A stretch of 64,000 nucleotides of DNA from Streptomyces maremycinicus (lineage in GTDB: Bacteria; Actinomycetota; Actinomycetes; Streptomycetales; Streptomycetaceae). Below are positions 53,440 through 61,196 of the stretch, in pieces. Position 1 is the stretch's first letter, and each line of letters starts with the position of its first letter. The stretch is taken from positions 248,001 to 312,000 of the forward strand of contig NZ_BBYG01000017.1 in NCBI RefSeq assembly GCF_001184025.1, in the 5' to 3' direction. The position numbers and the translations under genes are program-made. The notes below the pieces were generated by a model. The model saw only the letters and a list, made by a program, of their open reading frames with translations. It was not told where the DNA came from and did not search any database.

Positions 53440-53706
53440 TCAGTACGGCCGTGGGATCTCGTGCTCGTCCAGCGCGGCGCCGTAACGCTCCAGCAGGGCG
53501 TCGAGGCCGGCCAGGAGAAGCCCGGCGGCGTCGCGGGCGTCGCCCAGGTCACCGCGGTCGCACGCCTCCACCAGCTCGGCCATGTCGGTGCGCAGGAGGT
53601 GCAGGGAGTCGCCCTGCACCAGCACCCCGGGGAAGCGTCGGCCGGGCAGGCGGACCACGGCGTTGTTGCCGCCGGCGGTGAACAGCTCTGCTTCGATGCG
53701 TTCCAT
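53440..53706 (-). CDS. Small conserved protein (DUF6959-like)
   Basis: The 88-residue acidic protein begins MERIEAELFTAGGNNAVVRL, continues GRRFPGVLVQGDSLHLL and ends with HEIPRPY. I associate this pattern with the small DUF6959 family, but only from memory. It has no signal peptide or membrane helix. No function is known. The frame continues upstream through cysteine-rich repeat DNA, but ATG 53706 is the sensible start. Confidence 0.6.
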   Translation of the reverse strand: MERIEAELFTAGGNNAVVRLPGRRFPGVLVQGDSLHLLRTDMAELVEACDRGDLGDARDAAGLLLAGLDALLERYGAALDEHEIPRPY

Positions 53707-53789
53707 CGGGCCATCCAATCCGGCCCGGCGACACGGCGACAACCGCATTGCCCGGGGAAAGTGTGAAGGACGGGGCGGGCGAGGCACCC

Positions 53790-53879
53790 GGCAGCACCCC
53801 CGGTCCGGGCAGCACCCCCGGTCCGAGCGGCACCCCCGGTCCGGGCAGCACCCCCGGTCCGGGCAGCACCCGGGTCCCA
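53790..53879. repeat. Five 18-bp tandem repeats
   Basis: Unit GGCAGCACCCCCGGTCCG is repeated from 53790 at 18-base steps, with two or three near-perfect copies and degenerate edges, between the DUF6959-like and nsrR genes. One frame would encode STPGPG repeats, but no credible gene contains it. Confidence 0.8.
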
Positions 53880-53919
53880 ACAGCACCGCAGGTCCAGGCA
53901 TCGGCCCGCGCGGGGCGCG

Positions 53920-54363
53920 TCAGCCGAGTTTCGAGATGCCCAGCAGCAGCGGCCCCGTCGGTTCCGCCACGATGTCCGCGACCGTGAGGGGGTCCAGGGA
54001 CGCGAAGAACGCCTCCTGCGCCCGGCGCAGGGCGCCGCGCAGCCGGCAGGCCGAGGCCAGGGGGCACGGGGTGGCGCCCTCGCAGTCGACGACGTCGCCG
54101 TCCCCTTCGAAGGCGCGGACCACCGCGCCGACGGACGCGGCACGGCCCCGTTCGGTGAGGGCCAGGCCGCCGCCCCTGCCCCGACGGGCCTCCAGCAGAC
54201 CCATGTGCTGGAGCTCGGCCACGACCTTGGCCGCGTGGGTGTAGGGGACCTCCATGGCGGCCGCCACGTCACGGGTGGTGGGAGTGGCCTCCGGGGTGCC
54301 GCCCGCCACCGCGAGTCGCATGAGGACGCGCAGTGCCAGGTCGGTGGATCGCAGCAGCCGCAT
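53920..54363 (-). CDS. nsrR: Nitric-oxide-sensing repressor NsrR (Rrf2 family)
   Basis: The 147-residue Rrf2 protein has an N-terminal winged helix (LRSTDLALRVLMRLAVAG, TTRDVAAAMEVPYTHAAKVV). The cluster-binding loop has three cysteines, VDCEGATPCPLASACRLR, spaced as in S. coelicolor NsrR, which carries a 4Fe-4S cluster destroyed by NO. It should repress hmp and itself. Length agrees with the known 148-residue protein. An AGATGCGTATTAT sequence precedes the start. Confidence 0.93.
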   Translation of the reverse strand: MRLLRSTDLALRVLMRLAVAGGTPEATPTTRDVAAAMEVPYTHAAKVVAELQHMGLLEARRGRGGGLALTERGRAASVGAVVRAFEGDGDVVDCEGATPCPLASACRLRGALRRAQEAFFASLDPLTVADIVAEPTGPLLLGISKLG

Positions 54364-54372
54364 GGGAGGAAG

Positions 54373-54400
54373 CGTAGATAATACGCATCTCGCGTTCAAA
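54373..54400 (-). promoter_or_regulatory. NsrR-like box and -10 of nsrR
   Basis: On the minus strand the sequence TTTGAACGCGAGATGCGTATTATC contains the AGATGC core seen upstream of hmp, and its end, TATTAT, is a good -10 element 14 bases before the nsrR start. Autoregulation is inferred. Confidence 0.6.
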
Positions 54401-54514
54401 TTCACTGGTCTCTTGGCTGTGACCTGTCTACGACTTTCCCCGTCTCCCCCCTTACGATCAGCGGACTCGAACGCCCCGACCGTCCCGCCCCTTTTCCCCC
54501 GAAGGACAGGCCTC

Positions 54515-55183
54515 ATGGGTTCCGCGAACACGACCGGCAGCGCGGCGCGCAAGGCGCGCATAGAGGAGATGCGGCGGGCCGAGCAGGCCCGGGAGCGGCG
54601 GAACCGGCTGCTCGTGATCGGCGGTAGTGTCGTCGCCGTGGTCGCGCTGGTCGCCGGTGGTGTGTTCGTCGTGCAGTCGCGGTCCGACGACGACAAGGAC
54701 ACCGCCGCCGACGCCAAGGCCGCCTCGGGCCACTTCGTCACCGGTACGGACGGGGTGAAGACCTGGAAGGGGACGCTCGGGCGCACCCACGTCACCAAGA
54801 CCGTGAAGTACCCGACCGAACCCCCCGTCGGCGGGGACCACAACCAGGTCTGGATGAACTGCAACGGTGACGTCTACACCAAGGCCCTCGACAACATGAA
54901 CGCCGTCCACTCGCTCGAGCACGGCGCGGTCTGGGTGACGTACAACAGCAAGGCGAGCAAGGCCGACGTCGACGCCCTCGCCGCCAAGGTCAGGAAGACG
55001 CCCTACACGCTCATGAGCCCGGACGACGCCCAGGCCGACCCGATCATGCTCACCGCCTGGGGTCACCAGCGCACGGTGACTGGCGCGAGCGACGCGAACG
55101 TGGACGCGTTCTTCGAGAAGTTCGTGCAGGGCGAGCAGACGCCCGAGCCGGGCGCGGCGTGCACCGGTGGTCTGTCGCAGTGA
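54515..55183 (+). CDS. Membrane-anchored DUF3105 protein
   Basis: The 222-residue protein has a positively charged N-terminus, one membrane helix (LLVIGGSVVAVVALVAGGVF, about residues 30-49) and an extracytoplasmic DUF3105 domain. The domain has the conserved PVGGDHNQVWMNCNGDVY and HSLEHGAVWVTY blocks, whose His/Cys residues may bind metal. GAAGGA precedes ATG 54515. It overlaps the DUF305 gene by 4 bases, forming a two-gene operon frequently seen in actinomycetes. Confidence 0.88.
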   Translation: MGSANTTGSAARKARIEEMRRAEQARERRNRLLVIGGSVVAVVALVAGGVFVVQSRSDDDKDTAADAKAASGHFVTGTDGVKTWKGTLGRTHVTKTVKYPTEPPVGGDHNQVWMNCNGDVYTKALDNMNAVHSLEHGAVWVTYNSKASKADVDALAAKVRKTPYTLMSPDDAQADPIMLTAWGHQRTVTGASDANVDAFFEKFVQGEQTPEPGAACTGGLSQ

Positions 55184-55794
55184 GGTACGCGGGAGTGGCG
55201 GTCGCCGTGGCCGGAGTGCTCGTCGCCGCCGGGGCCATCACCTGCTCCGTCGCGCAGGACGGCGGCGCGGACACCGCGCCGCCCACCGCCGACTCCGCCG
55301 ACGCCGGGTTCGCCCGGGACATGGCGGTGCACCACCAGCAGGCCGTCGAGATGTCGTACATCGTGCGGGACCGGACGGCCGACGAGGAGGTGCGGCGGCT
55401 CGCCTACGACATCGCGCAGACGCAGGCCAACCAGCGCGGCATGCTGATCGGCTGGCTGGACCTGTGGGGGCTGCCGAAGGTGTCGTCCGAGCCGCCCATG
55501 TCCTGGATGGGCATGGGCGCGATGAGTGACGGCGAGGACGGCGCGCTGATGCCCGGCATGGCCACGAACACCGAGCTGAAGAAGCTCGGCACCCTGAACG
55601 GCAAGGCGGCCGAGGTGTTGTTCCTGCGCCTCATGACCGCGCACCACAAGGGCGGTATCCACATGGCCGAGGGCTGTGTGGACGAGTGCACGGTGGGCGT
55701 GGAGAAGCGGCTCGCGCGGGGCATGGTCGAGGCGCAGCAGTCGGAGATCGACCTGATGGCGGACATGCTGAAGGCGCGGGGCGCCACGCCGTAG
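55180..55794 (+). CDS. DUF305 membrane/secreted protein
   Basis: The 204-residue protein has an N-terminal hydrophobic segment with a cysteine (GAITCSVAQ) that could be a lipobox-like site. A ferritin-like DUF305 domain follows with two His/Met-rich motifs, DMAVHHQQAVEMS near residue 50 and LMTAHHKGGIHMAEGC near residue 157, plus an unusually Met-rich PMSWMGMGAM segment. These suggest copper or other metal binding in the envelope, as reported for some family members. GTG 55180 overlaps the DUF3105 stop. Confidence 0.87.
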   Translation: MRYAGVAVAVAGVLVAAGAITCSVAQDGGADTAPPTADSADAGFARDMAVHHQQAVEMSYIVRDRTADEEVRRLAYDIAQTQANQRGMLIGWLDLWGLPKVSSEPPMSWMGMGAMSDGEDGALMPGMATNTELKKLGTLNGKAAEVLFLRLMTAHHKGGIHMAEGCVDECTVGVEKRLARGMVEAQQSEIDLMADMLKARGATP

Positions 55795-56151
55795 CGTCCC
55801 ACCCCGGCGACCCCCGCAACCCGCGGCGACCCCCAGCGATCCCGGCGGCCTCAGTGATCCCGGCGCCCCCGGCGCCCCGCAGTGATCCCCTGCGACCCCC
55901 GGCTCCCCCCGACCCGCGCTCGATCGCCCCCGACCCGCGCGCGATCGCCCCCGATCCGCCCTCGATCCGCTCTCCCCGGACAACTCATAGGGTTTTCCCT
56001 CGATTTCGCGGACGTTTCCGTCAAATCGTCCCATCCAGAGGCCACTTGGGCGCTTCTTGGTGTGCGCATTCCCCTGGCATGAAGCGTTCGTCGCAAGAGT
56101 GGCCCGCACGTCGAGTGATCCACTCGCGTCGAACCACATACAGGGGGTCCT
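55795..56151. other. Intergenic region upstream of the S53 peptidase
   Basis: In these 357 bases I see no gene. A 21-bp unit, GACCCGCGCTCGATCGCCCC plus C, is repeated at 55911 and 55932 with a partial third copy. The last 170 bases are less GC-rich and presumably hold the peptidase promoter. Confidence 0.45.
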
Positions 56152-58092
56152 GTGAGATCCAACCGCGCCGCGCTGCGCGCCGGAGCGAGCATGGCAGCGA
56201 CACTGCCGATGATCGCCGGCGCGCTGGCGCTCGGCATACCCGCCGCGCACGCCGCGGACGGCCCGGCCCGTGACACGCTGGCCGGTACCAAGCCCGCGTG
56301 GGCCACGGCCAAGGCGGACAAGGGCTCGACCTCGGACAGTGCCCAGGTCACCGCCCGCGTCTACCTCGCGGGACGGGACGCCGCCGGCCTCGCCGCGTAC
56401 GCGAAGGCCGTGTCCGACCCGGCCTCGCCCGCCTACGGCAAGTACCTCTCCGCCGCCCAGTCCCGGGCCCGCTTCGGCGCGACGAAGGCTCAGGTCGCGG
56501 CCGTCACGTCGTGGCTGACGGCGGCCGGTCTGAAGGTGACGGGCACGACCGCGCACTACGTGTCCGTGAGCGGTGACGTGGCCGCCGCCGAGAAGGCGTT
56601 CGGCACCCAGCTGCACAACTACGCCAAGGGCACCAAGACCTACCGCGCGCCCTCGAAGACCGCCTCCGCGCCCGCGGGCCTGGACGGCGCCGTGCTGACC
56701 GTCACCGGCCTGGACAACGCGCCGCACAAGGCCGCGTCCAAGGACCAGCTTCCGCCGCCGGACGCGGTGTTCAAGAACGCCGGGCCGTTCTCCTCGTACT
56801 ACGGCTCCAACACCGCGAGCACCCTCCCCTCGGCGTACGGCAAGAAGATCCCGTACGCCGTGCAGGGGTACACCGGCAAGCAGCTGCGGGCCGCGTACGG
56901 CGCGGGCGGCTACACCGGCAAGGGCGTGCGCATCGCCATCACCGACGCGTACGCCTCGCCGACGATCGCCTACGACGCGGCCGCCTACGCGAAGGCGCAC
57001 GGCGACGCGCGCTGGAAGACCGGGCAGCTGACGCAGGTCCTGCCGTCGGACTACACCCGGACCGAGGAGTGCGGGGCGGCCGGCTGGTACGGCGAGGAGA
57101 CCCTCGACGTCGAGGCCGTGCACGCGGTCGCGCCGGCCGCGAACGTCACGTACGTGGGCGCCGCGTCCTGCTACGACGACGATCTGCTCGACTCGCTCAG
57201 CAAGATCGTCGACAACCACCTCGCCGACATCGTCTCCAACTCGTGGGGCGACATCGAGGCGAACCAGACGCCGGACCTCGCGGCCGCCTACGACCAGGTC
57301 TTCCAGTTCGGCGCGGTCGAGGGCATCGGTTTCTACTTCTCCTCCGGCGACAACGGCGACGAGGTCGCCAACACCGGTACGAAGCAGGTCGACACCCCGG
57401 CCAACTCGGCGTGGGTGACGGCGGTCGGCGGCACCTCGCTGGCCGTCGGCAAGAACGACAAGTACCTGTGGGAGACCGGCTGGGGCACCGACAAGGCCTC
57501 GCTGTCGGCCGACGGCAAGAGCTGGACGGACTTCCCGGGCGCGTACACCTCGGGCGCGGGCGGCGGCACCAGCAGGACGGTCGCCGAGCCGTACTACCAG
57601 AAGGGTGTCGTGCCGAAGGCGCTCGCCACGGCCAACAGCGCCGCCGGCAACCGCGTCGTCCCGGACATCTCGGCGATCGCCGACCCGAACACCGGCTTCC
57701 GCGTGGGCCAGACCCAGACCTTCCCGGACGGGACCGAGCAGTACAGCGAGTACCGCATCGGCGGCACCTCGCTGGCCGCGCCGGTCATCGCGGCCGTGCA
57801 GGCCCTGGGCCAGGAGGCGCGCGGCGGCAAGGCGATCGGTTTCGCCAACCCGTCGATCTACTCCAAGTTCGGCTCGCGGGTCTACCACGACGTCACGGAC
57901 AACCCGACCGGATCGGGACTCGCGGTCGCGCGCGTCGACTTCGCCAACGGCTACGACGCGGCGGACGGGCTGCTGACCTCCGTCCGCAGCCTCGGCAAGG
58001 ACAGCTCGCTGTCCGCCGTGAAGGGCTACGACGACGTCACCGGCGTCGGTACGCCCGCGAACGGTTACGTGGAGTCGTACCGACGGCGCTGA
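56152..58092 (+). CDS. Secreted S53-family serine-carboxyl peptidase (sedolisin/kumamolisin)
   Basis: The 646-residue secreted protease has a signal peptide ending near AHAAD (about residue 40), an activation domain (about 60-200, with GKYLSAAQSRARFG) and a catalytic domain. The Glu/Asp pair lies in YGEETLDVEAVHA (near 313-317), the oxyanion Asp in IVSNSWGD, and the nucleophilic Ser in IGGTSLAAPVIAA (near 540). A C-terminal calcium-site region HDVTDNPTGSG follows. Sedolisins self-activate at acid pH. GTG 56152 follows an AGGGGG site. Confidence 0.92.
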   Translation: MRSNRAALRAGASMAATLPMIAGALALGIPAAHAADGPARDTLAGTKPAWATAKADKGSTSDSAQVTARVYLAGRDAAGLAAYAKAVSDPASPAYGKYLSAAQSRARFGATKAQVAAVTSWLTAAGLKVTGTTAHYVSVSGDVAAAEKAFGTQLHNYAKGTKTYRAPSKTASAPAGLDGAVLTVTGLDNAPHKAASKDQLPPPDAVFKNAGPFSSYYGSNTASTLPSAYGKKIPYAVQGYTGKQLRAAYGAGGYTGKGVRIAITDAYASPTIAYDAAAYAKAHGDARWKTGQLTQVLPSDYTRTEECGAAGWYGEETLDVEAVHAVAPAANVTYVGAASCYDDDLLDSLSKIVDNHLADIVSNSWGDIEANQTPDLAAAYDQVFQFGAVEGIGFYFSSGDNGDEVANTGTKQVDTPANSAWVTAVGGTSLAVGKNDKYLWETGWGTDKASLSADGKSWTDFPGAYTSGAGGGTSRTVAEPYYQKGVVPKALATANSAAGNRVVPDISAIADPNTGFRVGQTQTFPDGTEQYSEYRIGGTSLAAPVIAAVQALGQEARGGKAIGFANPSIYSKFGSRVYHDVTDNPTGSGLAVARVDFANGYDAADGLLTSVRSLGKDSSLSAVKGYDDVTGVGTPANGYVESYRRR

Positions 58093-58126
58093 GCACGTCG
58101 TACGCCGGTGCGCGCAGGGCTCTCCC

Positions 58127-58167
58127 GATGGGGGGCGTGGGGTATCCGACACCCCGCGCCCCCCATC
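58127..58167 (+). terminator. Terminator of the S53 peptidase gene
   Basis: A 17-bp stem with one G-T pair, GATGGGGGGCGTGGGGT (58127-58143) against ACCCCGCGCCCCCCATC (58151-58167), lies 35 bases after the stop codon. Confidence 0.8.
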
Positions 58168-58196
58168 GCGTCGCATTGACGATTACACTGACGGAC

Positions 58197-59951
58197 GTGC
58201 CTCAACTTCGTCTCGCCCTGAACCAGATCGACTCGCGCGTCGGCGACCTCGTCGGCAACACCGAAACGATCCTCCGCTGGACCCGGCACTCCGCCGAGCA
58301 GGGAGCGCATCTCGTGGCGTTCCCGGAGATGGCGCTGACCGGGTATCCCGTCGAGGACCTCGCCCTGCGCTCCTCCTTCGTCGAGGCCTCCCGCACGGCC
58401 CTGCGCGAGCTCGCCGTCCGTCTCGCCGACGAGGGCTTCGGCGAACTGCCGGTGGTCGTCGGCTTCCTCGACCGGTCCGAGAGCGACCGGCCGAAGTTCG
58501 GACGGCCGCCCGGCTCCCCGCGCAACGCGGCGGCGGTGCTGCACGGCGGCGAGGTGATCCTGACCTTCGCCAAGCACCACCTGCCGAACTACGGCGTCTT
58601 CGACGAGTTCCGCTACTTCGTGCCGGGCGACACCCTGCCCGTGCTGCGGGTGCGTGGCGTCGACGTGGCCCTCGCGATCTGCGAGGACCTCTGGCAGGAC
58701 GGCGGCCGGGTCCCGGCGGCGCGCTCCGCCGAGGCCGGTCTGCTGCTCTCCATCAACGCCTCGCCCTACGAGCGGGACAAGGACGACACGCGTCTCGAAC
58801 TGGTCCGCAAGCGGGCCCAGGAGGCGGGCTGCACCACCGCCTATCTCGCGATGATCGGCGGGCAGGACGAGCTGGTCTTCGACGGCGACTCGATCGTCGT
58901 CGACCGCGACGGCGAGGTCGTGGCGCGGGCGCCGCAGTTCTCGGAGGGCTGTGTGGTCCTGGACCTCGACCTGCCGGCGGCCTCGACCGACGCGCCGACG
59001 GGTGTCGTGGACGACGGTCTGCGCATCGACCGCGTCGTGGTGTCGGAGGAGCCCGTCCCGGCGTACGAGCCCGAGCTGAGCGGCGGTTACGCGGAGCGGC
59101 TGGACGACGCCGAGGAGATCTACTCGGCACTGGTCGTGGGTCTGCGCGCGTACGTCGTGAAGAACGGCTTCCGGTCGGTGCTCATCGGACTGTCGGGCGG
59201 CATCGACTCGGCGCTCGTCGCGGCGATCGCGTGCGACGCGGTGGGCGCGGAGAACGTGTACGGCGTGTCGATGCCGTCGAAGTACTCGTCGGAGCACTCG
59301 AAGGGCGATGCGGCGGAGCTGGCGCGCCGGACGGGCCTGAACTTCCGCACGGTCCCGATCGAGCCGATGTTCGACGCGTACATGGGCTCGCTCGGCCTGA
59401 CGGGTCTGGCCGAGGAGAACCTCCAGTCCCGGCTGCGCGGAACCCTGCTGATGGCCGTCTCCAACCAGGAGGGCCACATCGTCCTGGCCCCCGGCAACAA
59501 GTCGGAGCTGGCGGTCGGTTACTCGACCCTGTACGGCGACTCGGTCGGCGCGTACGGACCGATCAAGGACGTCTACAAGACGTGGATCTTCCGGCTCGCC
59601 GAGTGGCGCAACCGCGCCGCGGCGGAGCGGGGCCAGACCCCGCCGATCCCCGAGAACTCGATCACCAAGCCGCCGAGCGCGGAGCTGCGCCCCGGCCAGG
59701 TCGACACCGACTCGCTCCCGGACTATCCCGTCCTGGACGCGATCCTCGAGCTGTACGTCGACCGCGACCAGGGCGCGGACGCGATCGTCGCGGCGGGCTA
59801 CGACCGCGACCTGGTCGTCAAGACCCTGCGCATGGTGGACACCGCCGAGTACAAGCGGCGCCAGTACCCGCCGGGCACCAAGATCTCGGCGAAGGGCTTC
59901 GGCAAGGACCGCCGCCTGCCGATCACGAACGGCTGGCGCGAGTCGGTCTGA
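58197..59951 (+). CDS. nadE: Glutamine-dependent NAD+ synthetase
   Basis: The 584-residue enzyme makes NAD+ from nicotinate adenine dinucleotide using glutamine. The N-terminal CN-hydrolase (glutaminase) domain has Glu44 in AFPEMALTG, Lys in FAKHHLPNY and Cys in LAICEDLW. The C-terminal synthetase domain has the P-loop GLSGGIDSALV (near residue 333), then LAPGNKSELAVGYSTLYGD and FGKDRRLPITN. GTG 58197 starts the family-typical PQLRLALNQ. TACACT at 58184-58189, 7 bases before it, and the absence of a ribosome binding site suggest a leaderless mRNA. Confidence 0.95.
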   Translation: MPQLRLALNQIDSRVGDLVGNTETILRWTRHSAEQGAHLVAFPEMALTGYPVEDLALRSSFVEASRTALRELAVRLADEGFGELPVVVGFLDRSESDRPKFGRPPGSPRNAAAVLHGGEVILTFAKHHLPNYGVFDEFRYFVPGDTLPVLRVRGVDVALAICEDLWQDGGRVPAARSAEAGLLLSINASPYERDKDDTRLELVRKRAQEAGCTTAYLAMIGGQDELVFDGDSIVVDRDGEVVARAPQFSEGCVVLDLDLPAASTDAPTGVVDDGLRIDRVVVSEEPVPAYEPELSGGYAERLDDAEEIYSALVVGLRAYVVKNGFRSVLIGLSGGIDSALVAAIACDAVGAENVYGVSMPSKYSSEHSKGDAAELARRTGLNFRTVPIEPMFDAYMGSLGLTGLAEENLQSRLRGTLLMAVSNQEGHIVLAPGNKSELAVGYSTLYGDSVGAYGPIKDVYKTWIFRLAEWRNRAAAERGQTPPIPENSITKPPSAELRPGQVDTDSLPDYPVLDAILELYVDRDQGADAIVAAGYDRDLVVKTLRMVDTAEYKRRQYPPGTKISAKGFGKDRRLPITNGWRESV

Positions 59952-60072
59952 CGGCCAGCGCCGGTCCCCCGGCGCGACTCGGCCGGTGAGCAGGCCCGGC
60001 CCACCCGGAGGTCCGCCCAGGCCCTCGGTGGGCCGGGCCAGCCTGCTCCGTGGGCCCGACCGGCGGGCGGCC

Positions 60073-60192
60073 CGTGGGCCCGGACGAAAGGCCGGCCGTG
60101 GGCCCGGACGAAAGGCCGGCCGTGGGCCTGGCCGATGGGCCCGCCGTGGGCCCGGACGAAGGGCCGGCCGTGGGCCTGACCGAAGGGCCGGG
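60073..60192. repeat. Five 24-bp tandem repeats
   Basis: Units starting CGTGGGCCCGGACGAAAGGC occur at 60073, 60097, 60121, 60145 and 60169. Copies 1 and 2 are identical and the others differ at a few bases. Each unit can form a GGCC-based hairpin. The minus strand has an open frame of GRPFVRAH repeats without a credible start. Confidence 0.85.
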
Positions 60193-60251
60193 CCTGCGGG
60201 CCCGGCCGACGGCCCGGCCCGACTGATCGGCGGACCGCTCTCGACATTTAG

Positions 60252-60263
60252 TCTGCGCGCAGA
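60252..60263. promoter_or_regulatory. TCTGCGCGCAGA palindrome overlapping the SRPBCC-marR promoter
   Basis: A perfect 12-bp palindrome is followed at once by TAATCT, and GATAAT overlaps its right edge as a -10 box about 35 bases before the gene start. It is a candidate operator for the MarR protein encoded in this operon. Confidence 0.55.
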
Positions 60264-60300
60264 TAATCTACGGGCACATCATCTGGTCCAGGAGGCCCGC

Positions 60301-60717
60301 ATGTGGGAGTACGAGCACAGCATCGAGACCACCGCCACGCCCGAGGCGGTCTGGCGGCTCTGGGCCGACGTGCCGAGTTGGGGCACCTGGAACGCGGAGA
60401 TCGAGAAGATCGAGATCGACGGCCCGTTCGCGGCGGGCGCGCGCATCACCATGACGCCGCCCGGGGACGACCCGATCGTGCTGCGCCTCGCCGAGGCCGT
60501 CGAAGGCGAACGGTTCGTCGACGAGGCCCGCTTCGGTGATCTGCTGCTGCGCACCGTCCACCGCATCGAGCGGATCGACGGGAGCCGGATCCGGGTGGTG
60601 TACCGGATGGAGATCACCGGCACCGGCGCCGACGAGGCCGGCCCGCAGATCGGTCCGGGCATCACCGCCGACTGGCCCGACACCCTGGCCGCGCTGGTCG
60701 CGGTGGCCGAGCGCTGA
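60301..60717 (+). CDS. SRPBCC-family protein (START/Bet v1-like)
   Basis: The 138-residue protein has the SRPBCC fold pattern: YEHSIETTATPEAVWRLWAD at the N-terminus, WGTWNAEIEKIEIDG, a central beta sheet, and the long C-terminal helix TADWPDTLAALVAVAER. Such proteins bind hydrophobic ligands. The role is unknown. AGGAGG precedes the ATG. Its stop overlaps the start of the MarR gene by one base. Confidence 0.87.
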   Translation: MWEYEHSIETTATPEAVWRLWADVPSWGTWNAEIEKIEIDGPFAAGARITMTPPGDDPIVLRLAEAVEGERFVDEARFGDLLLRTVHRIERIDGSRIRVVYRMEITGTGADEAGPQIGPGITADWPDTLAALVAVAER

Positions 60718-61145
60718 TGCCCCTCAGCCCCGGCGAAAGCCCCGGATTCCTGCTGTGGCACGCCACCCTGCGCTGGCAGCGCGACATCGCCGCGGCCCTG
60801 GCACCACTGGACCTCACCCATGTGCAGTTCGTGCTGCTCGCCTGCACCTGGTGGTTCAACTCGCGGGGTGAGCACCCCAACCAGCTGACCCTGGCCCGCC
60901 AGGCCGGCACGGACGTCAAGATGACCTCCCAGGTGCTCCGCACCCTGGAGACCAAAGGGCTCGTCGCGCGTGAGGTCGACCCGGCCGACAGCCGCGCCAG
61001 ACGGCTGCGGGTCACCGAGACGGGCGCCGAGCTGGCCCCGCGCGCGATCGCCGCGGTCGAGCGGGCCGACGCGCTGTTCTTCGAGCCGGTGTCCGTCGAG
61101 GACGTGACGGCCCTGCTCGGACGCCTGGCCCGTCCCGAGCCCTGA
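60717..61145 (+). CDS. MarR-family transcriptional regulator
   Basis: The 142-residue winged-helix protein shows the MarR core LTLARQAGTDVKMTSQVLRT, then LETKGLVAREVDPADSRARRL (wing). It is translated together with the SRPBCC gene (ATGA overlap). The probable operator is the palindrome in the common promoter, and the nearby convergent MFS exporter is another possible target. Confidence 0.88.
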   Translation: MPLSPGESPGFLLWHATLRWQRDIAAALAPLDLTHVQFVLLACTWWFNSRGEHPNQLTLARQAGTDVKMTSQVLRTLETKGLVAREVDPADSRARRLRVTETGAELAPRAIAAVERADALFFEPVSVEDVTALLGRLARPEP

Positions 61146-61178
61146 ACCGCCGTCACCGCGCGGCGCGGGCCGCCGGGC

Positions 61179-61193
61179 CTCCCCCCGGGAGGG
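61179..61193. terminator. Short hairpin between convergent marR and MFS genes
   Basis: CCTCCC and GGGAGG flank a 3-base loop in the 51-base gap between the two convergent stop codons. Confidence 0.4.
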
Positions 61194-61196
61194 ACG

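Larger units (their letters stand above)
59952..60300. other. Intergenic region after nadE
   Basis: No gene is supported in these 349 bases. The central part is the 24-bp repeat array, and the right end carries the promoter and palindrome of the SRPBCC-MarR pair, both annotated separately. Confidence 0.5.

Noticed and set aside
53707..53901. Cysteine-rich minus-strand frame with GCCPDR repeats, considered as a peptide precursor
   Set aside because: The cysteines come from the 18-bp tandem repeat DNA. There is no ribosome binding site, leader or modification enzyme nearby.
55063..58176. 1,037-codon minus-strand open frame
   Set aside because: It runs antisense across the DUF305 and S53 peptidase genes with low-complexity Arg/Gly/Val content. 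It is a composition artefact.
60073..60192. CRISPR array
   Set aside because: The 24-bp units are directly adjacent with no unique spacers, and no cas gene is present.
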